Shown here piece after piece: positions 17,076 to 25,296 of a stretch of 64,000 nucleotides of DNA. The position numbers and the translations under genes were made by a program. The notes below the pieces were generated by a model. It had not been told where the DNA came from and ran no database searches. It saw only the letters and a list, made by a program, of their open reading frames with translations. Position 1 is the stretch's first letter; each line of letters begins with the position of its first letter. The stretch is from Curtobacterium aurantiacum (lineage in GTDB: Bacteria; Actinomycetota; Actinomycetes; Actinomycetales; Microbacteriaceae): NCBI RefSeq assembly GCF_018598555.1, contig NZ_JAHEWN010000012.1:1-64000 (forward strand). The letters run 5' to 3'.

Positions 17076-19655
17076 TCAGGCGTCGGCGGCCTGGACCCGG
17101 AGTGCGCGCTCCGTGCCCGCGAGGCTCTCGGACACGATGCGGCGCAGGGCCGGCGTCTCCGGGTGCTCCTCGAGCCACGCGGCGGCGGCGTCACGGAGCT
17201 CGGCCGACGCGAGCGGCGCCGGGTAGAGGCCCGAGACGATGGTGTCGGCCATGTGGTAGCTGCGCTCGGCCCAGATGCGCGTCAGCACCTCGAAGTACTT
17301 CGGCACGAGGCCCTCGAGCAGCACCGGGCTGTTCACGTGCTGGAACCCGACCGTGGTCTGGCGCACGATCGCGTTCGGTAGCTCGGACGAGTCGACCAGT
17401 GACGAGAACGCCGCCAGCTTGCCCTCGGCCGTGGGGATCGTCGCCCGGGCGCGGGCCGCGGCCTGCTCACCCGAGGCCGTCTTGTCCGCGGCGAGCTCGG
17501 TGTCGATCTCGGCGTTGCCAGCGGCACCCGCGAGCACGAGACCCTCGAGCAGCTCCCAGCGCAGGTCGGTGTCGATCTCGAGGCCCTGCAGCGTGACCGA
17601 ACCGGCGCGGAGGCCCTGCAAGGTCGCGACGTGCTCGGGCGTGGACGGGATCTGCGCGAAGAACTTCACGAACTGGAACTGCGCGTCCGAACCGGCCTCG
17701 GCCGAGGAGGCGAGCTGCCAGAGCGTGTCGCCGACAGTGCGGACCGTGGCCTCGACCGAGCCCGGTGCCACGTAGTTGCGTGCGGTGAGCAGCAGCTGCG
17801 AGAGCGTCGTGCGGATGGTCGTCGACTCGGTCTCGGTCGCGATGTTGCCGAGCACGAGGCGGACGTAGTCGCTGGCCGGGGACTCGGCGTCGCGCGTGGC
17901 GTCCCACACGGAACCCCAGACGATCGAGCGGGCGAGCGGGTTCGCGATCGACGCGAGGTGCTCGATCGCGGTGCGCCGGGAGTGCTCGTCGAGACGGATC
18001 TTGGCGTAGGCCAGGTCGTCGTCGTTGAGCAGCACGAGGTCGCCGCGCTGGACGCCGACGAGCTCGGGCACCTCGGTGCGGGCACCGTCGACGTCGATCT
18101 CGACGCGGTGGACCCGCTCGAGCTTGCCGCCGGTCGAGGCAGTGTCGGCGCCGAACGGCGCGGACTCGTCGTTCCGGAAGGCGTACACGCCGATCGCCAG
18201 ACGGTGCGGGCGCAGCGTCGGGTAGTCGGCGGGGGCTTCCTGCAGGACGGTGAACGACGTGATGACGCCGGACTCGTCGGTCTCGATCTCGGGGCGCAGG
18301 GTGTTGACGCCCGCGGTCTCGAGCCAGAGCTTCGACCACTCGGTCAGCTCCCGGCCACTCGTCGCCTCGAGCTCGACCAGCAGGTCGCGGAGCTCGGTGT
18401 TCGAGTGGTGGTGCTTCTTGAAGTAGGCGGAGACACCGGCGAAGAACGCGTCGATGCCGACCCACGCGACGAGCTGCTTCAGGACCGAGCCGCCCTTCGC
18501 GTAGGTGATGCCGTCGAAGTTGACCTGGACGTCTTCGAGGTCGTTGATCGTCGCGACGATCGGGTGCGTCGAGGGGAGCTGGTCCTGGCGGTAGGCCCAG
18601 GACTTCTCCATCGCCTGGAACGTGGTCCAGGCCTCGGTCCACTCGGTGGCCTCAGCCGTGGCGATCGTGGAGGCCCACTCGGCGAACGACTCGTTGAGCC
18701 AGAGGTCGTTCCACCACTTCATGGTGACGAGGTCCCCGAACCACATGTGGGCGAGCTCGTGCAGGATCGTGACGACCCGGCGCTCCTTGATGGCGTCGGT
18801 GACCTTCGACCGGAACACGTAGGTCTCGGTGAAGGTGACGGCCCCGGCGTTCTCCATCGCGCCGGCGTTGAACTCCGGCACGAAGAGCTGGTCGTACTTC
18901 TCGAAGGGGTAGGCGACGTCGAACTTCTCCTCGAAGTACGCGAAGCCCTTCTTCGTGATGTCGAACACGTACTCGGGGTCGAGGTACGAGGCGAGCGACT
19001 TGCGCGCGAAGACGCCGAGCGGGATCGTCCGGCCGTCGCGGCTGGTCAGCTCGTCGCGCACGACCTCGTACGGGCCGGCGACGAGCGCGGTGATGTAGCT
19101 GGAGATGCGCGCGGTGGGCGGGAAGGCCCAGGTCGCGACGTCGCCGTCGACGTGCGGCTCCGGGGTGGGGGAGTTCGAGACGACCTGCCACCGCGACGGC
19201 GCGGTCACGGTGAAGGAGAACTCGGCCTTCAGGTCGGGCTGCTCGAACACCGCGAACATGCGGCGGGAGTCGGGGACCTCGAACTGGGAGTACAGGTACA
19301 CCTCGTCGTCCACCGGGTCGACGAAGCGGTGCAGGCCTTCGCCGGTGTTCGTGTACAGCGCGTCGCTGACGACCACGAGCTCGTTCTGCTCCTGCAGGTC
19401 GTCGAGCCGGATGCGCACGCCGTCGTTCACGGCGGCGACGTCGAGTGCCGTGCCGTTCAGCGTGATCGAGTGCACGGTCTTCGTGATGGCGTCGATGAAG
19501 GTCGATGCGCCGGCGGTGGCGGTGAAGCGCACCCGCGTGGTGCTGCCGAAGGCCTCGGCGCCGCGGGTCAGGTCGAGCTCGACGTCGTACGTCTGCACGG
19601 CGACGACGGCCGCGCGCTCCTGGGCTTCGATTCGGGTGAGGTTCTCTCCGGGCAC
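17076..19655 (-). CDS. pepN: Aminopeptidase N (M1 zinc metallopeptidase)
   Basis: An 859-residue cytosolic aminopeptidase of the actinobacterial PepN type. The substrate-recognition motif GAMEN is at residues 265-269; the zinc site HELAH begins at His299 with the third ligand Glu322 in NESFAEW. A C-terminal ERAP1-like helical domain follows. The GTG start (giving VPGENLTRIEA) is preferred over an ATG four codons earlier because the family begins PGENLTR and a GGAG lies six bases before it. It is divergent from the Rv2466c-like gene; a 120-base region separates the starts. Confidence 0.95.
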   Translation of the reverse strand: MPGENLTRIEAQERAAVVAVQTYDVELDLTRGAEAFGSTTRVRFTATAGASTFIDAITKTVHSITLNGTALDVAAVNDGVRIRLDDLQEQNELVVVSDALYTNTGEGLHRFVDPVDDEVYLYSQFEVPDSRRMFAVFEQPDLKAEFSFTVTAPSRWQVVSNSPTPEPHVDGDVATWAFPPTARISSYITALVAGPYEVVRDELTSRDGRTIPLGVFARKSLASYLDPEYVFDITKKGFAYFEEKFDVAYPFEKYDQLFVPEFNAGAMENAGAVTFTETYVFRSKVTDAIKERRVVTILHELAHMWFGDLVTMKWWNDLWLNESFAEWASTIATAEATEWTEAWTTFQAMEKSWAYRQDQLPSTHPIVATINDLEDVQVNFDGITYAKGGSVLKQLVAWVGIDAFFAGVSAYFKKHHHSNTELRDLLVELEATSGRELTEWSKLWLETAGVNTLRPEIETDESGVITSFTVLQEAPADYPTLRPHRLAIGVYAFRNDESAPFGADTASTGGKLERVHRVEIDVDGARTEVPELVGVQRGDLVLLNDDDLAYAKIRLDEHSRRTAIEHLASIANPLARSIVWGSVWDATRDAESPASDYVRLVLGNIATETESTTIRTTLSQLLLTARNYVAPGSVEATVRTVGDTLWQLASSAEAGSDAQFQFVKFFAQIPSTPEHVATLQGLRAGSVTLQGLEIDTDLRWELLEGLVLAGAAGNAEIDTELAADKTASGEQAAARARATIPTAEGKLAAFSSLVDSSELPNAIVRQTTVGFQHVNSPVLLEGLVPKYFEVLTRIWAERSYHMADTIVSGLYPAPLASAELRDAAAAWLEEHPETPALRRIVSESLAGTERALRVQAADA

Positions 19656-19775
19656 GCAACGCTCCATCTTCGCTGGGGACGCGGACGATCGGTGTCCGCG
19701 TACGGGGCCCCGGACGGCGTCGTGCGCCGGCGGGACGATGGGCTCCAGCCTAGCGACGCCGCGTACGCTCGGATC

Positions 19776-20429
19776 GTGACCGAGACGACTGTGGACAACC
19801 CGACCGACCCCACCACCGAGCGCACCGCCGTGGAGTTCTGGTTCGACCCGAACTGCCCCTGGGCCTGGATGACGAGCCGCTGGGTGGGCGAGGTGGCCGA
19901 GCACCGCGACCTCGACGTGACCTGGAACGTGATGAGCCTGTTCGTCCTCAACGAGGACCAGGACGTCCCGGACTCCTACAAGGAGCGCCTGCACGCCGGT
20001 CAGGTCTACCCGCGCATCGTCACGGCGGCGAGGCTCCGGCTCGGACAGGACGTCGTCAAGCCGCTCTACGACGCCCTCGGCGAGCACATCCACCACCGCC
20101 AGGAGTCCGACCCGGAGCAGGTCGTCCCCGCCGTGCTCGCCGAGCTCGGCCTCGACGCCGACCTGCTCGAGTACGCCTGGACGGACGAGGTCGACGCCGC
20201 CGTGCGTGCCAGCCACCAGGACGGCATCGACCGCGTCGGACAGGACGTCGGCACGCCGGTCATCGCCGTCGCGGGCACCGCGTTCTTCGGACCGGTCATC
20301 TCCCCGGCGCCCACGGGCCAGGAGGCGCTCGACCTGTGGGACGGCGTCGTCGCCGTCGCGAAGTACCCCGGCTTCTTCGAGCTCAAGCGCTCGCGCACGG
20401 TCGGCCCGGTCTTCGACACCACCGACTGA
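19776..20429 (+). CDS. Mycothiol-dependent reductase Rv2466c-like (DsbA family)
   Basis: A 217-residue thioredoxin-fold protein with a DsbA-like helical insertion. FWFDPNCPWAWMTSRW near residue 20-35, DVGTPVIAV (cis-Pro) and the end PGFFELKRSRT match Mycobacterium tuberculosis Rv2466c along the length. Rv2466c reduces via a CPWC motif and mycothiol; here the motif is CPWA, so the resolving cysteine is lost and a monothiol mechanism would be needed. The GTG start lies six bases after a TACGCT -10 hexamer (19764-19769), giving a leaderless mRNA. Confidence 0.88.
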   Translation: MTETTVDNPTDPTTERTAVEFWFDPNCPWAWMTSRWVGEVAEHRDLDVTWNVMSLFVLNEDQDVPDSYKERLHAGQVYPRIVTAARLRLGQDVVKPLYDALGEHIHHRQESDPEQVVPAVLAELGLDADLLEYAWTDEVDAAVRASHQDGIDRVGQDVGTPVIAVAGTAFFGPVISPAPTGQEALDLWDGVVAVAKYPGFFELKRSRTVGPVFDTTD

Positions 20430-20434
20430 CGGAC

Positions 20435-20468
20435 TGGAGGCACGTGGCGGCACCGCCACGTGCCTCCA
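20435..20468 (+). terminator. Terminator of the Rv2466c-like gene
   Basis: Arms 20435-20450 and 20453-20468 form a 16-base-pair perfect stem around CA, five bases after the stop codon. The core GGAGGCaCGTGGCGG is a variant of the palindrome at 15278 and 63585. Confidence 0.75.
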
Positions 20469-20521
20469 GACGGCACTATGGTGGGTTCCGTCGGTGAAGT
20501 ATCAGGGGGATGGGGATCCAC

Positions 20522-20833
20522 ATGGGGGAGTCGTACCGCGTCGACCGCGCTGCGTCCGCGAGGACCGTCGCGGACGTCCGAACGGCGGCGTCCGGCGTGA
20601 GCCGACGTGCGGAGGAGTTCGAGCGAGCGCTCGACGCGCTCGCCGGATCGGCGAGCGGATCGGCGGAGATCGCCTCGGCGCTTCGATCGTTCGCGTCGGA
20701 GCGCGCGGGGACCGCGACGCGGATCGGCACCCACCTCCAGGCGGTCAGTGCGGTCGGTGCGATCGCACTCGCCGCCGTCGACGAGGCGGACGGTCAGATG
20801 GCGCGCACCGCCGACCACGCGGCGCAGCGATGA
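20522..20833 (+). CDS. Small helical protein, ESAT-6/WXG100-like partner
   Basis: A 103-residue all-helical protein beginning MGESYRVDRAASARTVADVRT, with Ala/Ser/Arg-rich heptad-like helices and a short central turn, the size and shape of WXG100/ESAT-6-type proteins although the WxG turn itself is not present. The start at 20522 has GGGGA about six bases upstream; an ATG twelve bases earlier is possible. Its stop overlaps the next gene by four bases (ATGA). It is probably the small partner that accompanies the downstream large protein in type VII-type secretion; that role is inferred from context. Confidence 0.7.
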   Translation: MGESYRVDRAASARTVADVRTAASGVSRRAEEFERALDALAGSASGSAEIASALRSFASERAGTATRIGTHLQAVSAVGAIALAAVDEADGQMARTADHAAQR

Positions 20834-22050
20834 GCGGCATGGTCTCGGTCGCGTCGCTCGACGAGATCCGTCTCGACATGAGCGCCGTGGTGGACGCAGC
20901 CGCGACGCTCCGTACCGCATCGGACGGCGTGCGGACCGCGGCATCGGACGGCGAGCACTCCTGGTCCACCATGCCGGCGGTGTTCGAGATGGCCGGCGTG
21001 AGCGCCGCGATGCCCGCCATGACCCACCGTTCCACCGCCGTCGCGACCGAACTCGCCGAGAGCGTCGACCACCTCCACGCGCTCGTCGATCGGGCGTCGT
21101 TCGACTTCGCCGAACTCCGGACACGCCGCGTCGCGTTGGTCGAGCGGATCTCGTCGTTCACCGGCGGGGTCCACGCCGCCGTCGAGCGTCACGACGCTGC
21201 GCTGCCCGAGCCGCCCGACACGAGCACCTCGTGGGACCGGGTCCCCAGCCTCGTTGCCGAGGACGCGGCGCTCCGGGCGGCAGTCTCGGCCTGGAACGAA
21301 CAGTGGCGTGACTGGCAGCAGCGACTCGCCTCGCAGATCCACGCCGTCAGCGGCGGTGACTCGACCGCGGGGCTCGCCGAGGACGACACCGACGTGCGCA
21401 CCGCGAGTCTCGTGGCTCCGATGCCGCTGCCCGGCTTCCCGTCCGCGCCCTTCCAGTTCCCGTGGCCGTGGCTCGGTGCCGCCGGTGGGACCGCTGCCGG
21501 TACCGGCAGCGCGGTCGGTGGCCTGTCGGCGCTGGGCGTGCTGGGCATCCTGTTCGGCCTCAGCGGGGACACGAAGCAGCAGACCCCGGCCGACGCCATG
21601 CGGCAACGGATGGCCCAGGCTGACCGGGACGCGTGGGCGTGGACGCACGATCCGCTCACGGGCAAGCCCCGCGAGGTCGCGGGCGGCTCCGGGATCATGA
21701 CGGACGTGGTCGGACCGATGACCGGCGACGAGGCCAACGAGCGGATCCGCTCCATCGGACGCCCGGGGAAGACCGAGCCGCATCGCGAGGTCGACACTCC
21801 AGAGGAAGCCGTCGAGGCATGGCGTGAGCTCAGCCGAGGCGGCACGCTCGCTCCGGGATCGACACCCGACCGCATCCAAGTCGTCCTCCCTGACGGAACA
21901 CGCGTCCAGTACCGACGCGACAGCGGCACGGGAGGGCCAGTGGTCGAAGTGCACAACTCGAAGACGTCGGAATGGGAGAACGTGAAGGTGCATCTCCCCG
22001 AAGGATCGGCGCCGCATGACCTCCCCGACGATGCGATGCCGGAAGGATGA
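20830..22050 (+). CDS. Putative type VII secretion-type polymorphic toxin
   Basis: A 406-residue protein built like a modular effector. Residues 1-190 are helical and Ala-rich (LDMSAVVDAAATLRTASDGVRTAA, FDFAELRTRRVALVERISSF), followed by a Pro/Gly hydrophobic linker (about 195-245, FPWPWLGAAGGTAAGTGS), then a charged region and a short C-terminal module, about residues 320-395, whose core IQVVLPDGTRVQYRRDSGTGGPVVEVH...KVHLPEG resembles tip domains of polymorphic toxins. The last part and the next gene use more AT-rich codons than the surroundings, as expected for exchangeable tips. Catalytic residues cannot be assigned. It overlaps the upstream gene by four bases and runs up to the candidate immunity gene. 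Confidence 0.68.
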   Translation: MSGMVSVASLDEIRLDMSAVVDAAATLRTASDGVRTAASDGEHSWSTMPAVFEMAGVSAAMPAMTHRSTAVATELAESVDHLHALVDRASFDFAELRTRRVALVERISSFTGGVHAAVERHDAALPEPPDTSTSWDRVPSLVAEDAALRAAVSAWNEQWRDWQQRLASQIHAVSGGDSTAGLAEDDTDVRTASLVAPMPLPGFPSAPFQFPWPWLGAAGGTAAGTGSAVGGLSALGVLGILFGLSGDTKQQTPADAMRQRMAQADRDAWAWTHDPLTGKPREVAGGSGIMTDVVGPMTGDEANERIRSIGRPGKTEPHREVDTPEEAVEAWRELSRGGTLAPGSTPDRIQVVLPDGTRVQYRRDSGTGGPVVEVHNSKTSEWENVKVHLPEGSAPHDLPDDAMPEG

Positions 22051-22055
22051 TGTCG

Positions 22056-22514
22056 ATGAATGAGTTCACCTACTACTGTCTGGCGTCCGTCCAGGACGGG
22101 ACCGGCGAGAACCTGTGGGCCTGGACCGGCAACATAGAGAAGGGACGCCGTCGGCCGTTGGGGGAGACTCGTGAATGGCTCCTCGACGTGCTCGGTCGTT
22201 TGCTCGAGCGTGATCTCGTGTGCGTCGGCAACTACGAGGAGAACGGCACTGGGCGTGCCGGTTGGGAAACCTGGACAGCAAGCGTCGAGGCCGTCGTCGA
22301 CAGGGTCGCGTCGATCTACACGATTGACCTCGCTCCTGACGAGGTGCAGTACTGGCCGTGCTACCTGATGCGGACGGAGACAGGCGCACAGCTGTACGGA
22401 CGGGAGCGATCGCGGCGAGAGCTCGCTGGTGAGGACCCGGTCCCGCGACTTCGTGCGGTCTGGGATGAGGACGGCAACGTCATCGAAGAACACGGAGACG
22501 AGATCGTTGTCTGA
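22056..22514 (+). CDS. Candidate immunity protein
   Basis: A 152-residue acidic cytosolic protein (MNEFTYYCLASVQDGTGENLWAW to HGDEIVV) with no signal peptide, placed immediately after the putative toxin. Size, acidity and position fit a cognate immunity protein. In-frame ATGs at 22047 and 22050 overlap the toxin stop; 22056 is chosen because GGAAGG lies nine bases before it. Codon use is more AT-rich than in flanking genes. No family recognised; the role is inferred from context. Confidence 0.7.
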   Translation: MNEFTYYCLASVQDGTGENLWAWTGNIEKGRRRPLGETREWLLDVLGRLLERDLVCVGNYEENGTGRAGWETWTASVEAVVDRVASIYTIDLAPDEVQYWPCYLMRTETGAQLYGRERSRRELAGEDPVPRLRAVWDEDGNVIEEHGDEIVV

Positions 22515-23556
22515 CCCCGGCCTCGAGTACGTCCCCTTCCCCGCAGAGGAAGTCCGCTCCATGCCGGACGGCTCCGTCGCCGCGATGCGGGAACCCCTCC
22601 CCGGGCACGAGGCCTACATCGACGTCATCCCGCCCGCTGATGCGGAGGACCCCCGGGTCCAGCGACGTAGTGTCCGGCACGACGATGGCCTGACACCGAG
22701 CGCCGAGCCGGCACCCCGGACGCCCGAGGAACAGCTGCTCCTCGACCTCACGGAGTTCAACCGGAACGGGTGCGCGACCGACCTCCGCGCGCTGCACCGC
22801 ATGGCGCGGACCGACCACGAACCCGACGGCACCCGAGCCCGCGCGATGGCGTTGCGGTGCGTCGAGATCGGCATGCGGCGCGGGCTCCTGACGAGCGGGA
22901 TGTTCGTCCGCGTCGCTTCGGAGCTCGCGTTCGTCGAACCCGAGCGGAGCTCCGCTGACCGGATTGCGACCGTCCGGGAACGCTACGTCAGCGCCCCCCG
23001 GGCCGGCGAGTCCGACGGCGACCTCGCGAACTCGGTCTGGCTGATGAACACGACGGACGGCGAGCGGTACGCGCGGACCCACAGCGCCGACCAGGCCAGG
23101 GAGGACCGGGCGAGCGATGCTGGGCCGGCGACGACCCCGAGCGTGCCCGCGGTCGTCGTGCGGTCCTCGAGCGACGAGTGGGGCGACAAGAACCACGAGC
23201 TGCTCGCGGACAACGTCTTCGAGGAACTCCGCAACGGCTGGCTCTCGTGGGACAAGGGCATCGAGGACGCGGCGCTCAAGAACCTCGCGTGGGGGATCGC
23301 CGCTGAGATCGTGTACGCCTTCGACGTGAAGTGGTCGCCGGACTGGGTCACGAAGGGGTACCCCCACCGGTGGCACGACGAGGCCGGCTGGCACGCGCGG
23401 TGCAACGACTGCCTCGACGAGAGCCCGGCTGAGGCTGACGAAGCGGTCGCGTACTCCTGGTTCGCCGACCACCGTCCGATCGCGCACGGTGACACCGCGC
23501 CGCCGTTCCGACGGTCGCCACCGCCCCTGGACGTCCCGATGCCGGGCACGGACTGA
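22507..23556 (+). CDS. Hypothetical protein of the toxin/immunity cluster
   Basis: About 349 residues. The N-terminal 100 residues are Pro/Glu-rich and probably disordered, a central part (EEQLLLDLTEFNRNGCATDLRALHRMA) is helical, and the C-terminal 110 residues form a Trp-rich domain (SSSDEWGDKNHELLADNVFEELRNG, KWSPDWVTKGYPHRWHD, HARCNDCLDE). I do not recognise it. The TTG at 22507 follows a GGAG by nine bases and overlaps the previous gene by eight; an ATG at 22561 would be the alternative. Its order after the toxin and immunity genes suggests a second immunity or an accessory protein. Confidence 0.62.
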   Translation: MSDPGLEYVPFPAEEVRSMPDGSVAAMREPLPGHEAYIDVIPPADAEDPRVQRRSVRHDDGLTPSAEPAPRTPEEQLLLDLTEFNRNGCATDLRALHRMARTDHEPDGTRARAMALRCVEIGMRRGLLTSGMFVRVASELAFVEPERSSADRIATVRERYVSAPRAGESDGDLANSVWLMNTTDGERYARTHSADQAREDRASDAGPATTPSVPAVVVRSSSDEWGDKNHELLADNVFEELRNGWLSWDKGIEDAALKNLAWGIAAEIVYAFDVKWSPDWVTKGYPHRWHDEAGWHARCNDCLDESPAEADEAVAYSWFADHRPIAHGDTAPPFRRSPPPLDVPMPGTD

Positions 23557-23566
23557 CCGGCGACGG

Positions 23567-24085
23567 TCAGACGAGCGGCAGCCGCATCATCGTCAGGTCG
23601 AGCCACCGGTCGAACTTCCGCCCGACCTCGGGCACGACCGCGACCGTGGTGAAACCGAGCCGCTCGTGCAGGGCGATCGACCCCGCGTTGGTGCTGCAGA
23701 TCCCGGCCATCATCACGTGCCGCCCCTCGGCGGTGGCGCGCGCGACCAACTCGGCCATCAGGGTCGTCGCGATGCCCCTGCCGCGGAACGCCTCGACCAC
23801 GTAGACGCTGTGCTCGACGGTCAGCCGGTACCCCTGGTGCGGCCGCCACTGGGAGTACGTGGCGTAGCCGGCCACGACCCCGTCGACCTCGGCCACGACC
23901 ACCGGGAAGCCGTCGCCCTGCCGCGCAGCGAGCCATCCGTCGAAGTACGCACGCGGGTGCGGGGTCTCCTGCCAGATGGCGGTGGAGTGCAACACGGCAT
24001 CGACGTGCAGGGCGTGCACGACGTCGAGGTCGGCGGGGGTGCAGTCGCGGATCACGACCCCGTTCGTCGCATATGCTGTCGTCAT
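23567..24085 (-). CDS. GNAT acetyltransferase, phosphinothricin acetyltransferase-like
   Basis: A 172-residue GNAT enzyme of the PAT/Bar type. RDCTPADLDVVHALHV, AIWQETPHPRAYFDGWL, GYATYSQWRPHQGYRLTVEHSVYV and the acetyl-CoA loop RGRGIATTLM (about residues 102-111) follow in family order. Family members N-acetylate phosphinothricin or methionine sulfoximine-type amines. The start codon overlaps, on the opposite strand, that of an XRE regulator, and a minus-strand -10 TACGAT lies seven bases before it. Confidence 0.9.
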   Translation of the reverse strand: MTTAYATNGVVIRDCTPADLDVVHALHVDAVLHSTAIWQETPHPRAYFDGWLAARQGDGFPVVVAEVDGVVAGYATYSQWRPHQGYRLTVEHSVYVVEAFRGRGIATTLMAELVARATAEGRHVMMAGICSTNAGSIALHERLGFTTVAVVPEVGRKFDRWLDLTMMRLPLV

Positions 24086-24098
24086 GTCTCACATCGTA
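24072..24098. promoter_or_regulatory. Face-to-face leaderless promoters over a shared CATG
   Basis: CATG at 24083-24086 contains both start codons: ATG plus strand at 24084 and ATG minus strand at 24085. A plus-strand -10 TATGCT (24072-24077) sits six bases before the first, and a minus-strand -10 TACGAT (24093-24098) seven bases before the second. Each promoter therefore lies inside the first codons of the other gene, so polymerases must compete. Confidence 0.65.
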
Positions 24099-24725
24099 GA
24101 CGACGAGCACGCCGATCCTGCAACCGGCACCGACGACACCTCGGTCGCCGAGCAGCGGGCGCTCGGCGAACGCCTGCAGCGGCTCCGCACCGAGCGGAAG
24201 TGGAGCCTGACCGAGCTCGCCGAGGAGTCGGGCGTCTCCCGCGCGATGATCAACCGCGTCGAGCGCGGGGTCTCCAGCCCCACCGCGACGATCCTCGGCC
24301 GGCTGTCCGGTGCCTTCGGCCTGACGATCTCGCAGCTCCTCGACGACGCCCTCGAGCACGAGGTGCCCAGGGCGACGGACCCCGACGAGGCGCGTGGGGT
24401 CCAACGCGGCGCGACCGCCGATTCCTGGACCGATCCCGACACCGGGTACCGCCGCCGTCCGGTCTCGAGCGCGGCGTTCCCCGCTGACGTCACCGAGGTG
24501 CGCCTCCCGGCCGGCCGCGACGTGGCCTACCCGGCGTCCGCCTACGCGTTCCTGCGGCACTGCATCTGGGTCGTCGACGGCGTGCTGGAGGTCGTCGTCG
24601 GCGGCGAGCCGACGCGCCTGGCGGCGGGGGACCGGATCGAGCTCGGCGACCCCGCCGACGTCGTCTACCGCAACCCGGGCGAGGACCCCACCCGGTACCT
24701 CGTGGTGGTCGTCCGCGCGCCGTAG
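24084..24725 (+). CDS. XRE-family regulator with C-terminal cupin domain
   Basis: A 213-residue regulator. Residues about 28-82 are a helix-turn-helix (LGERLQRLRTERKWSLTELAEESGVSRAMINRVERG), and residues about 130-212 are a cupin (HCIWVVDGVLEVVVGGEPTRLAAGDRIEL), the usual MerR-like ligand-sensing fold of this class. Its start codon overlaps that of the divergent acetyltransferase, so it is a good candidate to control that gene and itself. The ligand is unknown; an amine substrate of the acetyltransferase is possible. Confidence 0.92.
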   Translation: MSHIVDDEHADPATGTDDTSVAEQRALGERLQRLRTERKWSLTELAEESGVSRAMINRVERGVSSPTATILGRLSGAFGLTISQLLDDALEHEVPRATDPDEARGVQRGATADSWTDPDTGYRRRPVSSAAFPADVTEVRLPAGRDVAYPASAYAFLRHCIWVVDGVLEVVVGGEPTRLAAGDRIELGDPADVVYRNPGEDPTRYLVVVVRAP

Positions 24726-24771
24726 TCAGTCGTGGTCCGGGCCCCGGAGTCGCAGGAATAGGATCGGTTCC

Positions 24772-25260
24772 ATGCGCATCCACCTCGGAACGGACCACGC
24801 CGGCCTCGAGTTCAACAAGACCCTCGCGACACACCTGATGGAAGCCGGGCACGAGGTCGTGGACCACGGGCCGACCGAGTACGACGCGCTCGACGACTAC
24901 CCCTCGTTCTGCATCAACGCCGCGCACGCCGTGGTGCAGGACCAGCGCGCCGGCGTCCAGGCGCTCGGTGTCGTCTTCGGCGGTTCCGGCAACGGCGAGC
25001 AGATCGCTGCGAACAAGGTCGAGGGCATCCGCGCCGCGCTCGTCTGGAACGAGTCGACCGCCGTCCTCGCCCGGCAGCACAACGATGCCAACGTCATCTC
25101 CATCGGAGCGCGCCAGCACACCGAGGACGAAGCGATCCGGTTCGTCGACCTGTTCATCGCCGAGCCGTTCTCCGGCGAGGAGCGTCACGCCCGCCGCATC
25201 GCGCAGCTCGCCGAGTACGAGACCACCGGGCTGATCGCCGGCCGCCAGATCGACGCGTAG
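24772..25260 (+). CDS. rpiB: Ribose-5-phosphate isomerase B
   Basis: A 162-residue RpiB interconverting ribose 5-phosphate and ribulose 5-phosphate in the pentose phosphate pathway. It has HLGTDHAGLEFN at the N-terminus, GVVFGGSGNGEQIAANK (phosphate/substrate loop) near residue 66 and ARQHNDANVISIGAR near 100. The Cys typical of the E. coli enzyme is replaced by Ser in GGSGNG, as in actinobacterial relatives. ATG follows TAGGAT (24759-24764) by seven bases, so the mRNA is probably leaderless. Confidence 0.93.
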   Translation: MRIHLGTDHAGLEFNKTLATHLMEAGHEVVDHGPTEYDALDDYPSFCINAAHAVVQDQRAGVQALGVVFGGSGNGEQIAANKVEGIRAALVWNESTAVLARQHNDANVISIGARQHTEDEAIRFVDLFIAEPFSGEERHARRIAQLAEYETTGLIAGRQIDA

Positions 25261-25296
25261 TCCGGCCCGTCAGGGGTACCGGGTAGAACGGTAGTC

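Noticed and set aside
20510..20521. Earlier ATG for the small helical protein
   Set aside because: The G-rich ribosome site is directly adjacent to this ATG, but is well spaced for the ATG at 20522.
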